DNA of 64,000 nucleotides from Shinisaurus crocodilurus (lineage: Eukaryota > Chordata > Lepidosauria > Squamata > Shinisauridae), in the NCBI GenBank assembly GCA_021292165.1, contig JAHFWL010000175.1, positions 558,001 to 622,000 on the forward strand, given 5' to 3'. This document shows positions 43,180 to 53,894 of the stretch, one piece after another. The notes beneath the pieces are model-generated. The model searched no databases. It was not told the DNA's origin and saw only the letters and a program-made list of their open reading frames with translations. Within the stretch, counting starts at the first letter, position 1. The number at the start of each line of letters is the position of its first letter. The position numbers and the translations under genes were made by a program.

Positions 43180-44930
43180 GCCTCTCCTGATTCCGTTGTC
43201 ACAGGGATATAGAGCTGTGTGTCATCAGTGTACTGATGGCACTTGGCTCCAAACCCCCTAATGACTGCTCCCAGTGGCTTCATATAGATGTTAAACAACA
43301 TTGGGGACAAGATGGTACTCTGCGGAAGCCCATAGCACAGTTCCCCAGGGTCCGAGGAATAGTAATCCAATCTTACTCTCTAAAATCAACCCCGCAGGTA
43401 GGACTGGAACCACTGGAACACAGTGCCTCCAATGCCCAACCTGTGAAGTTGATCCAGGAGGATACCATGGCCGATAGTATCGAAATGCTATCGAAATTGC
43501 TGAGAGATCAAGTAGAGTTGCACCCCCACTATCCTTCACCCGATAAAGGTAATCTAGGGATGTAACCGTTCGCCTCGCGCGGGTGTAGCGTGCCGAAATC
43601 AGCCCCGCTCACGCCCGCACGGACCTACCTCCATCCAGCGGCGGCTCGCCTCTCCGCGGCGAGCCGCTCGCACTGGTCCCGTTGTGTCACTTCCAGCATG
43701 GCGGAAGTGATGCGACGGGACCAGCGCGCCAGGTGGCGGCGGCACGGAGGACGCTCCGCGCTGCTCGGAAGAACGAGGCGGGGCCCCCCACAGGTACATC
43801 CCCACGGAGAATCGCGGCGGCGGAGAGGCGAGCCCCCCCACAGGTACATGAACACCGCTGCATCCATCAGGGCGACCAAGACTGATTCAGTCCCATAACC
43901 AGGTCAAGACCCAGACTGGAATGGGTCTAGATAATCAGTATCCTCCAAGAGTGCCTGCAGTTGCTTCGCCACAACCCTCTCAAGAACCTTCCTTAAGAAA
44001 GGGGTATTTGCAACTGGGCGATAGTTATCAAATACCATTAGGTCCAGAGTGTTGTTTTTTTCAGAAGTGGTTGCACTACTGCCTCCTTAAGGACAGCAGG
44101 GACCACCCCTTCACGTAGAGAATTGTTTAACACTCCCTGGACCCACCCAGCTAAACCCCCTCGGCTAGCTTTAATAAACCAGGAGGGGCAAGGATCGAGA
44201 GGGCACGTGGTCAGTTGCATTGCTGCAAGCACCTTGTCCACATCATCAGGCCATAGCAACTGAAATTGATCCCACAAAATCGGGCAGATGGTGGCATCAG
44301 ATACCTGGACTGGAACTGCACTAATGACAATGTCAAGTTCACTGCGGAGACAAACAATTTTGTCCTCAAAGTGTGATGCAAAAAGGTAACAGCGGGACTT
44401 TTAGGGGACATGGGCCCCATTCATTGGGGAGAGTGTTAACAGCCCCTGGACTACCCAAAAGAGCTCTGCTGGACGGCTACTTGAAGATGCAATGGAAGCA
44501 GCAAAGTAACGCTGCTTTGCTGCCTGCACTGCTGTGCAATAGGCATGATTATGCGCTCTAGAGTGTGCTCAGTCATCTTTGCTTCGAGTCTTGTGCTATT
44601 TGCTCTCTAACTGATGTCCAGCCTGTTTCATCGACCGCAGTTCCCAGTATACCAAGGAGAAGAGTGGGCTCTACAGAGCTGGAGTGGCCACCACTTGGGG
44701 GCAATCAAGTCGATGGCCCTCCACATCTCACTGTTCCACAGTGAGAGAATGGCCTCAGCTGGATCACCAGCTCTCTCCACTGGAAAATCCCCAAGAGCAT
44801 TCAGAAATCCTTTGGATTCCATCAGTTTCCTGGGGCAGACCATCCGAATGGGCCCCCCACCCCTGCTTAGGTTTGGGAAGAATGTATTGTAACTGAATGC
44901 CGTCACTTTTCAGGTGCGTTTTGACTATAA
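43180..44930 (-). pseudogene. L2 LINE, linker to RT, with GC-rich insert
   Basis: On the minus strand in order: MVCPRKLMESKGFLNALGDF, WNSEMWRAIDLIAPKWWPLQ and SSPWYTGNCGR (region between endonuclease and RT). Then come TTCPLDPCPSWFIKASRGGL and LREGVVPAVLKEAVVQPLLK (RT start), NYRPVANTPFLRKVLERVVA-like sense and the insert. After it: KDSGGATLLDLSAISIAF (motif A decayed), [17 protein letters not shown] and CHQYTDDTQLYIPV (YADD changed to YTDD). It ends abruptly at about 43180 without a tail. Many stops and shifts. Confidence 0.88.
43563..43870. mobile_element. GC-rich hairpin insert in L2
   Basis: About 300 bases of very GC- and CpG-rich sequence break the L2 RT reading after TESVLVALMDA. Two hairpins are visible. 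One is a perfect 10-base stem (GCGGCTCGCC at 43641 with its complement at 43658). The other is a 52-base imperfect palindrome at 43673-43724 centred on ACTTCCAGCATGGCGGAAGT. CCCCCCACAGGTACAT occurs twice (43785 and 43834). No reading frame is convincing. The family is not recognised. Confidence 0.55.
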
Positions 44931-44931
44931 C

Positions 44932-45334
44932 TTGGTTCACACGTAATTACAAGTCATCGGTTTCAAAGAAGGATGAGTTGTTGTGCACGAACTAGGACAA
45001 GCAGGTGCGATGCCTGCAGTGTACCCATCTCTTCCACTTTAATGCACAACTAACGATTGGCTCCCTTGTAAATTGTGTAGCATGATGTGCGAACCCAGAC
45101 CGCTGGATTGTTTAGGGGCTAAACAACCCAGGTTAACCCATGGTTTGTTGTTGGGTTAACCTCTGGGTTGTTTCGCCCCTATCCAACCCATCGGTCTGGG
45201 TTCGCACGTCATGCTCCACAAAGGATCTGATTGTGGATTGTGGGGTAAAAGGAGTAGAGGCAGGCAGCACAGCCACTCGTGTATGACAACCCATCGGTTT
45301 TTAAACAGATGGGTGGTTGTTACATGTGAACATG
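44932..45334. mobile_element. Large palindromic (fold-back) MITE
   Basis: The whole ~400 bases fold around a centre near 45147. The inner 135 bases (45080-45214) are almost perfectly self-complementary, from GCATGATGTGCGAACCCAGA to TCTGGGTTCGCACGTCATGC. The outer arms (TTGGTTCACACGTAATTACA and TACATGTGAACATGG) match less well. The motif GGGTTCGCAC links it with 24994. No protein frame. Confidence 0.75.
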
Positions 45335-45417
45335 GTCTATGTAGTCTACTTTAGTGGCACATTTCAGAACTTCGATAAACTCCTTCAGAATGAATTTAGA
45401 AATCATCTCTCTGAGTT

Positions 45418-45640
45418 GCAAACAAGATTTATTCTCCTTTGTGGTCTCTGTGCATCACACACATGGGCTCTGTGCCTGCGCTGAGACTCTTCGGGAAATT
45501 TCTAAAGCAGAGGAGTTTTAGGCGGGAACCCTTCCTCCACCGTCCTACTGAGCATGCTCCTAGCAGGTTCCTGCCTATTCCCTCAGTTTCTCTTCAACCG
45601 CCATTGTGGCTTGCTGAGGCTTATTCTTATTTGATCTCCT
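45418..45640 (+). repeat. DIRS left terminal repeat
   Basis: CATGGGCTCTGTGCCTGCGC, TGAGACTCTTCGGGAAATTT and GAGGAGTTTTAGGCGGGAAC match, in opposite orientation, the sequence at 47346-47540 (CACGGGCTCTGCACCTGCGC and so on). This is the expected inverted relation of DIRS ends. Confidence 0.7.
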
Positions 45641-45729
45641 TCTGTTGTATTCTCTTCCTTTCAATTTTACATTTTTTGTTCTTTGCGTTTGCTTTCATCC
45701 GCTTGGTTTGGCCGTGGAGGCCTCTCCGA

Positions 45730-47158
45730 GGTGGATGCCTCTCAAGGGTCCATTTTGTAAGTGCGCTCGCTGTGGCAATTAGCTGCCCCCAACAGACAGA
45801 CACTCATTCTGCCTGTTCTGCCTTGGGGAGGGGCACGTAGTGGATGCGTGCCCCCACTGCCAAGTCTTCACAAAACAGGCAAGATGACATCGAACGGACA
45901 GCTTAAAGGCCGTATTGTGGCGCAAGGTCTGGTGGCGGTGGATGCCTCTACTCCTGTAGTGATGTCAGCCCACACTGCCAGGCCTACTATTCCTACAACT
46001 CAGGAGATAGTTTCTACGGACCCCCCAACACCAGGCTGGTTCCTGTCTGTCTCCACAGCCAAGAAGTTGGCAAAGAAGGCCAAGGTGGATGTGGAAAGGA
46101 GGAAGAAAATGAAGGCATGGAAAAGATCTAAAAGTTCCTTAAAACCGAAAGCTACAAGATAGTCTCTGCACCACACTTCCTCTCCACCACCTGTTTCAAA
46201 GTCAAAGTCAATTCTGGTGCCACCGACTGTGCCTATGGTATCGATACCACCTCACTCTTTGGTACTGATGCCTCCTCCACCAGCCTCAATCTCTGAAGGG
46301 GAAATTCAGGAGGGACAAGCTACCCTCCTCTCGTCACGATGCTACAGATCCCCTCCCTCGGATTGGGAACATAGGTTGGACTGGTTGCTGCCACCTCGCC
46401 GCAGCTATTACTGGGAGGACTACTGATACCAATATAGGTGTGATCCTTGATATGGACAAGGGCCTTACTTCAAGCCTTCTCGGTATCATGAGGACTTTCC
46501 CTGACCCTAAGACCCTCTTTTTCAGGCTTGGGGCGACCACTCTTGTGCTCAAGAGCTCTTTCCGTGTCGGCCATCGGCAGCATTGGGATGCCCTCTGACT
46601 CCAGAATCAGGGGCTCCTTCAGCCCTGGTACCGGTTTGTCAGCAGGCCCTGGAAGCTCCCTTGCACTTTTCAGTGCCCCCAGCATCTGCGCCGCTGGAAT
46701 TCTCCAGACCATCCTCACCGGAGGATTATGAGTCAGACTCTCACTCTACAACTTCAAGAGCCACCTTAGAATCTTCATCAGATCCACTAGTGGGTTCCAG
46801 GGATCCAGACTCACCGTCAGAGGATCTAGGCAACTTTTCAAAGAGGATTCAGCGGATGGCGCAGGCTCTGGGTCCCCAAACACACCACCTGGAACAACGT
46901 GTTCAAGACCCCATCCTCGATGCGTTGTGTTCCAAGTCGTCAGTTGATCCTGTTTCTACCAACTCTCATCCAGACAGTGCAGCAGAAGTGGAAGGCCCCT
47001 GCCTCCACTCCACCAACGGCTGGAAGGCAAGTATCAGGTGAGGGAGGAGGATGCGAAGTTCCTCTTCTCTCACCCCTTACCTAATTCCATCATCGTGGAA
47101 TCCACTGAGGGAAACTCTGGGAAGCAACACACCACCCCCATAGACAAAGAAGGATGCC
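45730..47158 (+). pseudogene. DIRS gag-like region, N-terminal and central
   Basis: A plus-strand frame reads CKCARCGN, stop, LPPTDRHSFCLFCLGEGHVV and then ACPHCQVFTKQAR (about 45756-45885). This gives a Cys/His pattern (CxC..C, CLFCLGEGH, CPHC) seen in the gag of vertebrate DIRS elements. Ser/Pro-rich low-complexity sense follows, then REEDAKFLFSHPLPNSIIVE (47042-47100) and KEGCRL just before the insertion. Several frameshifts and stops. The protein would bind RNA in the particle. Confidence 0.6.
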
Positions 47159-47542
47159 GTTTACCTGTTACCTGTAACTGTGGTTCTTTGAGTGGTCATC
47201 TGTGCATTCACACAACTCACCCACTGTCCCTGCTTCGATTTCACTGCTGATCTCTATGGGGTTACCTGAAGTAGTTATGCAGTCAGTATTGATGTCAGTC
47301 CCTTGTACCGATGTGTTGATGCCGAGAATTCTCTTGGTTCCGAGGTGACAATAGGCGGTCTCAGGGAACTGAGGGAATAGGTGGGAACCTGCTAGTAGCA
47401 TGCCCGGTAGGATGGTGGGGGAAGGGTTCTCACCTAAAACTCCTCAGCTTTAGAAGTTTCCTGGAGAGTCTCAGCGCAGGTGCAGAGCCCGTGTGTGTGA
47501 ATGCACATATGATCACTCAAAGAACCACAGTTACAGGTAAAC
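47159..47542. mobile_element. Short inverted-terminal DIRS derivative
   Basis: The 384-bp segment begins GTTTACCTGTTACCTGTAAC, then GTGGTTCTTTGAGTGGTCAT. It ends with the inverse (ATGATCACTCAAAGAACCAC, AGTTACAGGTAAAC), so it has terminal inverted repeats of about 47 bases. The right half matches the DIRS left terminal repeat in reverse. It lies between two parts of the gag-like reading. It looks like an internally deleted, non-autonomous DIRS relative. Confidence 0.65.
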
Positions 47543-47822
47543 AACCTGTTCTTCCTTAAAAGTGGAAATCATGGAGACACTCAGGGTACCAGTGGTGGAT
47601 GCTCCAGTAGCATGCTGGTCTCCTCTGCCATCACCCTCATAGAAGGTGAGGAAGGCCCCAAGGATCCCTGCGTTAAGAGTCTTGAGGTGGACCTGCACTG
47701 GGGGTTTGAAGCATTGGCCACAGCTTTCAGAGGATCTGTTACAAACTATATTTGCCAGGACTGTCTCTGTCTTTGGGTAGGGGAGCTAATGGGGCTAGGT
47801 GGGGGCCTAAGCAGTTATAAAG

Positions 47823-48212
47823 CAGGATTGTAGAACCTCAGGCCCCGAGGCCATATGTGGCCCACCCGGGGTGCCAATACAGCCCTTTAGGATACCCAAG
47901 ATGGCCATGTCCCTTGCCCTGATCCTGCCCCCTTTCCCCCAACCATCAATCATTTGGGGTTTTCCGGTTTTTGTGAATTCCCACCCCCCCACCCACCCCC
48001 AATCTAAAAGGTTGAAATGCCTCTCATAAGTCTTAATTACTGGTAGTAAGTGCTTTAAGCTAAAATATGCTGGTATTTTTCGCCCTACCCCTTTTGTCTT
48101 TGACCCACCACCCACTTTTATCTTTAGTCCCACCCACCACTGGAATGTAGCACTCAAGAGCTTCTCCAAAATGGAATTCAACCTTTGGGCTGAAAGAGGT
48201 TCTGCACCCCTG
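47823..48212. mobile_element. hAT-type MITE
   Basis: Ends CAGGATTGTAGAACCTCAGG and, inverted, CAGGGGTGCAGAACCTCTTT. The flanks TTATAAAG (47815-47822) and CCATAAAG (48213-48220) are a decayed 8-base target duplication (6 of 8). The interior GGCCATATGTGGCCCACC is common in reptile hAT elements. No transposase. Confidence 0.75.
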
Positions 48213-48220
48213 CCATAAAG

Positions 48221-48898
48221 GATGGGCTTAGAAAGTTTGCTATTTCAGCTGCTCTGTTGGCCAATTCCTCACAGGACACTATCCATCTGCACTCTTGAGC
48301 TCTGGCCACCAGCATTGTGACCAGAAGGAACTTGTGGCTCAGAACATGCAGTCCAAGCTTGGCAGACTTTGCCTTCTCGGGTGCCAAGTTCTTTGGTGAG
48401 TCTCATAATACCATTCTTGTGGAGAATAAGGATAAGAAAAAAGCTTTACTCACCTCCTGTACTACACTTCTTTCTGGACTCATCCATCCTTGTCCAACTC
48501 CTCACCTCCATCTCGCTTTAATGAGGATGCAAAGAAGTCTCCTACAGTCCAATGCCATTCACCCATGCCAGAAAACAGAGTCTTGTAGATTTTGCACAGG
48601 TTTAGACCAAAACCATGACTGATGCTTGGGTCCAAGTGGTTACTTCCTTAACATACGTCGTCAAGTCCTCAAAATGGCCTAGGAACAAATTCTTCACGTC
48701 CCCAAAATCCAGGAACCACCCCCCAAATATTGAGCAATGTTTGAGGAGATTCAACAAGTATTGAAAATTTGGGCCACAGAACCTGTCCTGATGGGCCAGA
48801 TGTTCTCTGGGGTCTATTCAATTCTTTTTGTCAGTTTCCCCCCAAAAATGGGGAATTGATGGCCATTTTAGATTTAAAATATCTCAACAAATTACTCC
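48221..48898 (+). pseudogene. DIRS gag C-terminus and start of RT
   Basis: The frame reads TRRNLWLRTCSPSLADFAFS and GAKFFGESHNTILVENKDKK (48317-48460), like the end of DIRS gag. Further on, GVYSILFVSFPPKNGELMAI, then LDLKYLNKLL (to 48898), is the first RT block (compare KNGDYRDILDLKFLNRF at 6500). The sequence is cut at ATTACTCC by the hAT at 48899. Confidence 0.6.
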
Positions 48899-49964
48899 CA
48901 GGGCCGGATTAAGACCATTATGGGCCTGGTGCTGAGGATTTTGGTGGGCCTTTTTATGGAAATAAATAAAATGAAGACGCAATTTTCATATTCTTCCAGG
49001 AATATGAAAAACACATTGATCTACCTTTAAAGTAAAGTTGCTGTTGTTTTTAAAATTTGCAAAAAGTAGCATCAGGGAAACTCATAAAATGGGTTGATTT
49101 ATTCTGGCTTTAACAAACTCTCTTGCTCAATTTCTTGGTGCTGTGGAGATTCAACATTTCCAGTTTTTAAATAAGTGCTCAGCTAGTGTGCGTGCCTGTG
49201 GACAGCATTTTGTGCTCTGTTATTTATAATTTTTATTTGTTTTAAATATTTCTTGGGCACCTTTTCAGGGCATCCTTCCCCAGGGAACTTAACATAAATA
49301 TGAACATAAAACTATAGTATACTGTTTCCATAAAATAGAATAATTTAAAACAGAAGTTAAAAACATCTGAGTCCAGCCCAGCGATCAATAAAACTAGTAG
49401 TTAAAAAATGTGTGGGCTGGGGTGAATAAATAAACCAGCAGCAATACAGCTATCATTAGAAAACAGCCCAGGATGATCTCAACTAAAAACAACATTTAGG
49501 GCTAAAAGCAATTTGGAACAACTGGGTTTTCAAGGTCTGTTATTATTCATTTAGCCTAAAGCAATAGAACTGAACTATTGTCATGGGATCCTCTGTGGCA
49601 CATGGTCTTTTCAGTTGCCCACCCTTCTTTTACAGAATGTTACATCCCTGCCCCAAGGTGTTTGCAGTTTTGACACAGAGGTGGCAAAAGACGGAGGATG
49701 AGGCAGGTGGAGGCAAGGGTAAACAGCAGAAGAATATGCCTTTATTTCAGTTACACGTGCTTACACTGCAGAGATCAGATCCACCCCACCCCACCCCCAC
49801 GATTGATCTGAAATGAAGTAATGTTTTTGGGGCTCTTTCCACCCCCAATTTCCTGCTACTTCGCCCCCCCCCCCATCTCCATCTATTTTCCATTATTATC
49901 TTATGTCATGTCTCGCCTCTTCCCCTACCAGCTGCCTCTCTGTAACTGTTATGGGGGGAGGTCC

Positions 49965-50035
49965 TACAAATCCCAGCATTCCCATGCTGGCTGGGGAATG
50001 CTGGGAGTTGTAGGACTCCCCCTCCCCCATGTTAT
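49965..50035. repeat. Inverted repeat inside hAT
   Basis: GGAGGTCCTACAAATCCCAG pairs with CTGGGAGTTGTAGGACTCCC around a GGGGAATGCTGG core. Same arms as in 50100-50165 and 53920-53990. Confidence 0.8.
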
Positions 50036-50068
50036 ATTTTACTATATTTTATGTTATATTTATATTTT

Positions 50069-50200
50069 AAGGGTGCAACCTTATGCATGTTTACACAGAA
50101 AAAAAGTCCTACAACTCCAGCATACCCCAGCCATCATGAGAAATGCTGGGATTTGTAGGACTTTCTTTCCTGTCTAAACTTGCATAGGATTGCGCCCTCA
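50069..50200. mobile_element. Short palindromic MITE inside hAT
   Basis: Ends GGGTGCAACCTTATGCATGT and, inverted, TTGCATAGGATTGCGCCCTC. The inner arms AGTCCTACAACTCCAGCATA and GAAATGCTGGGATTTGTAGG pair. Same family ends as 30003, 37156 and 53895. Confidence 0.75.
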
Positions 50201-50990
50201 TTGTCTAAACTTCGGCAGTGGATTTAACCCCTCCCCCCCCCCACTTCCAGCCAAAGGGAGGCAGGACAGGAAAAGGAATTCAATGCAACTCAAATGCCTA
50301 TGAATTTCCAAGCCTGCCTAGGAATCAGCACTCGGTCACTTTAACTCTTTGAGCCCCTTTATGCAATTAAAAAATAATAATAATCAACTTTTCCCTTGCC
50401 CTCGATTGAGCTTTCATTAAAGAGGAGGGGGGAAATGCAAAAATGCTTCTCCACACACACACTTAATGCAAGCTGTCCGAGACCGCATGCATTTTTAATT
50501 TTGATCCATTTAAAAAACAAGGCTCACCAATATCTAGGCAGAGAGCGCTCCTCCTTGGGTCATCTGATGGTTAAATCAGCTCAGCTCGGATTGCTAGAGA
50601 GGAAGGGGATTTGGGGCCAGCGGAGGGGTGGGGCCTTTCTTTCTATTGAATGCCCCTTCCTGACCTGCTCTTCTGCAAAACTGCAAGCTGATTATAAACA
50701 TTGCAAATCCTCCGCGTGTTCCAATCTGGCTGAACTTCAGTGGGGCTAGCTTCCCAGCAAGGGTGCTTAATAGGACAGCAGTTTATTTTCCCTTGGCAGA
50801 AGCTGGAGGCCTCACCCGAGATCAGTAAGTTACGAAGCGGGTCTGGCTGGCAACCGCTCGGTGTGCTCGCCTCTCTCGCTCCGGCAACGCCACCCTCATT
50901 CCCCCCCCCCCGCGCGTCCCTATTGGTGGGCCTATTTTTTGGGACGGGCCTGGAGCTGGCGCTCTATCTTAATCCGGCCCTGATTACTCC

Positions 50991-51661
50991 TGCACAGCAA
51001 TTCAAAATGGAGACACTAAAATCCATCACACCAGGTACTTGTAGAACAAGACTTCCAGGCATCACTGGATCTGTTAGAGACCTACCTTCGTGTTCCATTA
51101 GACTTAGCCACCAGCCTATCAATGGGGGCACCTGAAATACAGAGCCATGCCCTTTTGCTTAATCAGAGCCTTCACGGTATTTACCAACATTCTGGTGACC
51201 CTGGTAGCCCATTTGAGGATGAATGGCATCTATCTCTACATCCTTATCCAATCCCCCTGCAGGGCAAAAGGGTTGCAGGATGGCCACATCATGCTGGAGT
51301 GTCTGGAGGTTTGTGGGTGAACATACAAAAATGTTCACTAATTCCATCACAGACTCTGGAACATGAAGGTGTCCTCCTGATGCCTTGTCAATTCAATATG
51401 TTCCTGAAGCAAGAGAGGTAACACAGTCCTGTTAGCCATCCAAGCAGTCAAGGATTTGGCAGAAGCATATTTGCAGTCCCTGGCACACTTTATGGGCTTC
51501 CTAGTGTCCTGAGCTCACTTGCACAGCAAGGAGTTACACAGTGCTGGCTCCTTCCATTCCACAAGGTGGTTGGCAGCTGGTTATACCTACATTAGCAGCT
51601 GATGACCCCCTGGGAACTTTAAGCCTCTTGGGCTTGGTGCCTTGCCCCTCAGAGACTCTCC
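50991..51661 (+). pseudogene. DIRS RT, middle and later part
   Basis: After the hAT, the frames give DFQASLDLLETYLRVPLDLA-like sense. Next come YRAMPFCLIRAFTVFTNILV and VAHLRMNGIYLYILIQSP, corresponding to the DIRS RT block with Y-PFGL and the YLDD region (here YILI, catalytic Asp lost). Decayed sense continues to about 51661 (LGLVPCPSETL). There, the 21-base sequence CTTGCCCCTCAGAGACTCTC plus C begins a repeat found again at 53828. Confidence 0.6.
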
Positions 51662-53827
51662 AGCTGAGTCAGTATGATAGCTCCAATCAGAATAGTAGTA
51701 GCAACAGATAACAGGCTTGTTGAGCCTGTTCTGATCTGCCTCTGCTATGATGAGGGTTTAGTGTTGTTTAGGTGCTGGTGAGGTCTGAGTTGCAGGGTCC
51801 ACCTATGGGTTCTTTATTTTTTCAGCAAGGTCAAGTTTCAAGAACAGTCAGTAAGGTCAGGTTTCAGGAACATGAATAGATCAGAACCATGGAAAACTGC
51901 AAGTGGAGCTGGAAACCAGACAGACTTGTCTGTATGTTGCCCCAACAGGGAGCATAGCAAGACTAATGCTTACATAACAGTGTAGCTGACTTTAGGCTGA
52001 TTAGCCCCATCTCCCTATTGATTGAGGTTAAGTCTCTTAAAGGGGCTTGTCCCGCTTTAGCAGTCTCAGGTTGCGGTGATGTGCGAGTGGCTGTGGCATG
52101 CTAGTGTCCTCATGGCCCGAGTCCTCAGAGTCTGAGGGTAATGCAACTACCTCTAGATGCAGGAGAGCCAACCCCTGCTCTTTCTGGAGAACTGGGTCCT
52201 GGGGAGATGGGAGTCTCATGGTGTCTTTCCATGGCTGAGTCCTCTCCCCTTAACTCTGAAGCCTCTTCTTCTGAGAGCAAACGTTTGGGATCCTCTGAGG
52301 ACCAGGGTTCAGAGTCCTGATCTGTGACAGGGCCCCATCATGTAGATCAGGTGACTCAGGGCCTGTGGTCAGCTCAGGAAAATTCACTGAAATCAAGATT
52401 TTTTTCTTGGGCCAAGAAGCACTTCCTCTCAATCTCAAAAGTGCAAGTGGCTGGGACAGAGAAACAGTGCAGGACATAGACTGGAGACTACAGCAGAGTG
52501 TGTTCAGGCAGATCAGAGGGTGATTTGACCGCCCTGCAGTGGATCTATTCATGGTTCCTGAAAATGCCCAGGTGGGGTGTTCTAACGCAAGGCATTTCTG
52601 GCAGGAAGCATAGATGCCTTAATAAGTCCATGGCTTCCAGGGTTTGTTAATTTGTCCTGTTTAGCTTCAGAACCTATATCAGTTGGGTTCCAGACACCCC
52701 ATTGGGTAACCAAGCCAAGTCTAAACAGGCAAACTTCACTAGAGACTTAAAAGTAAATTGAAACACATGAAACGCTTTATTTAAGAAAAATACAAAAAAT
52801 AATAAGAAAAATAGTGTGGTCGTTACATGATCATGATTTAGAAACTTCTTTGTGATTACGGTACATTATTAGCAGCAAAATAAAATGTAACATAAATTTA
52901 AGATTAACTAAAAGGATTGTGATTGGCAAAGCTGGCACTACAAATATAGCAAGCAAGATAGCAAATAATGATAATGTGATTCCTCCTCAGCACCCTCCTG
53001 CAGTCTGCTTGTGTTTTAAAGCTAAACTAAAACACGCTCTAATTTCTAACTTCTTCCTGCACACTACTTGCATTACTAAGTTCCTGTACGCATGTGATAG
53101 ATTAGACTTGACTCCTATGTAGTTAAATGTAGAAGCTAGAGCGGAATAAAACAGAAGTCTAAAAGTAAAAAATTAAGTAGTCTAAATAAAAACATTTCTG
53201 GGATTTAAGGAGTTAATTCTGGTAGTGTGAGTATTGGAATGGTTACATCAACTATTAGATTTTAAATCTAAATTTTACACCAAGTTCCAGAACCGAAGTC
53301 ATAACGGCACTTAAGAGGTAGGCAGAGCAGTCCTATGGACCCTAAACAGCGTCTAGAGGGCCATAGGATCATTCAGATTCCCAGATCCAAGGTTGGAAAA
53401 GAGCTCCAACCTTGAATCTGAGGATCTGCACTTGGATCTCCCTTACCCCCCTCACAGCCAGCATGGAAAGAACCATGCCAGCTGCTTCTCTGAGGTCATA
53501 AGAGTGACCTTGGAGAAGGAGTTTAGCGGGCATTCGAGGAAGAGGGGAGGAGACTGGTGGTACCAAGATATGATGTATCTTTGCAGTGCCTCAGCCTCTT
53601 TCCCTCCCCCTCCAAAGCCAGCTGCTTTGCAGAGCGGGAGGAGCACAGATACAGCCTTTGCCCTGCATAGGATGCCCGTAATCTTCCAAGTTTGGATGGT
53701 TATGGGCAGCCCCATTGGACTGTGCCCTAATTGAATTTGGGATTAAAAGGGTTAACCAAGTTTGGTTCTAAGTTTGGTTTAAGTCTGAAAATGATTCCAT
53801 ATCCCATCTTCAGAAATAAGACAAAGT
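51662..53827. other. 2.2-kb block between two 21-base direct repeats
   Basis: The perfect 21-base repeat starting CTTGCCCCTCAGAGACTCTC lies at 51641-51661 and 53828-53848. Inside are an AATAAA on the minus strand (about 51815-51825), a partial tandem repeat AAGGTCAAGTTTCAAGAACA/AAGGTCAGGTTTCAGGAACA, and minus-strand acidic Ser-rich sense (SDSEDSGHEDT at 52100). Another minus-strand AATAAA lies near 52770, with a sequence TGGGGTGTCTGGAACCCAAC downstream of it. It is probably one or more decayed LTR-type elements. Not classified. Confidence 0.35.
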
Positions 53828-53894
53828 CTTGCCCCTCAGAGACTCTCCGCTATATTTCAGAAAATATTCTAAGATCTAACTTCAGAAAGTAATT

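Larger units (their letters stand above)
48899..50982. mobile_element. hAT element, 2.1 kb, non-autonomous
   Basis: The perfect 16-base terminal inverted repeat CAGGGCCGGATTAAGA is flanked by a perfect 8-base target duplication ATTACTCC (48891-48898 and 50983-50990). No frame longer than ~130 codons, and no recognisable hAT transposase or BED finger, is present. The interior holds other repeats, including a CATAGGATTGCnCCCT-ended MITE at 50069-50200. Its right part is GC-rich and contains CGCGCG. It interrupts the DIRS RT. Confidence 0.92.
45418..51661 (+). mobile_element. DIRS-like retrotransposon relic with nested insertions
   Basis: Order on the plus strand: left terminal repeat (about 45418-45640), gag-like region in several frames (45730-47158, 47543-47822, 48221-48620) and RT (48620-48898 and 50991-51420). 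The identification rests on Cys/His-rich gag sense, the RT blocks described below and the inverted terminal sequence at 47346-47542. DIRS elements use a tyrosine recombinase and have inverted terminal repeats. No recombinase was found here, so the right part is lost. Three later insertions sit inside: 47159-47542, 47823-48212 and 48899-50982. Confidence 0.7.

Noticed and set aside
46217..47084. Host-like Pro/Ser-rich protein frames
   Set aside because: They fall in the DIRS gag-like region between recognisable gag pieces and switch frame repeatedly.
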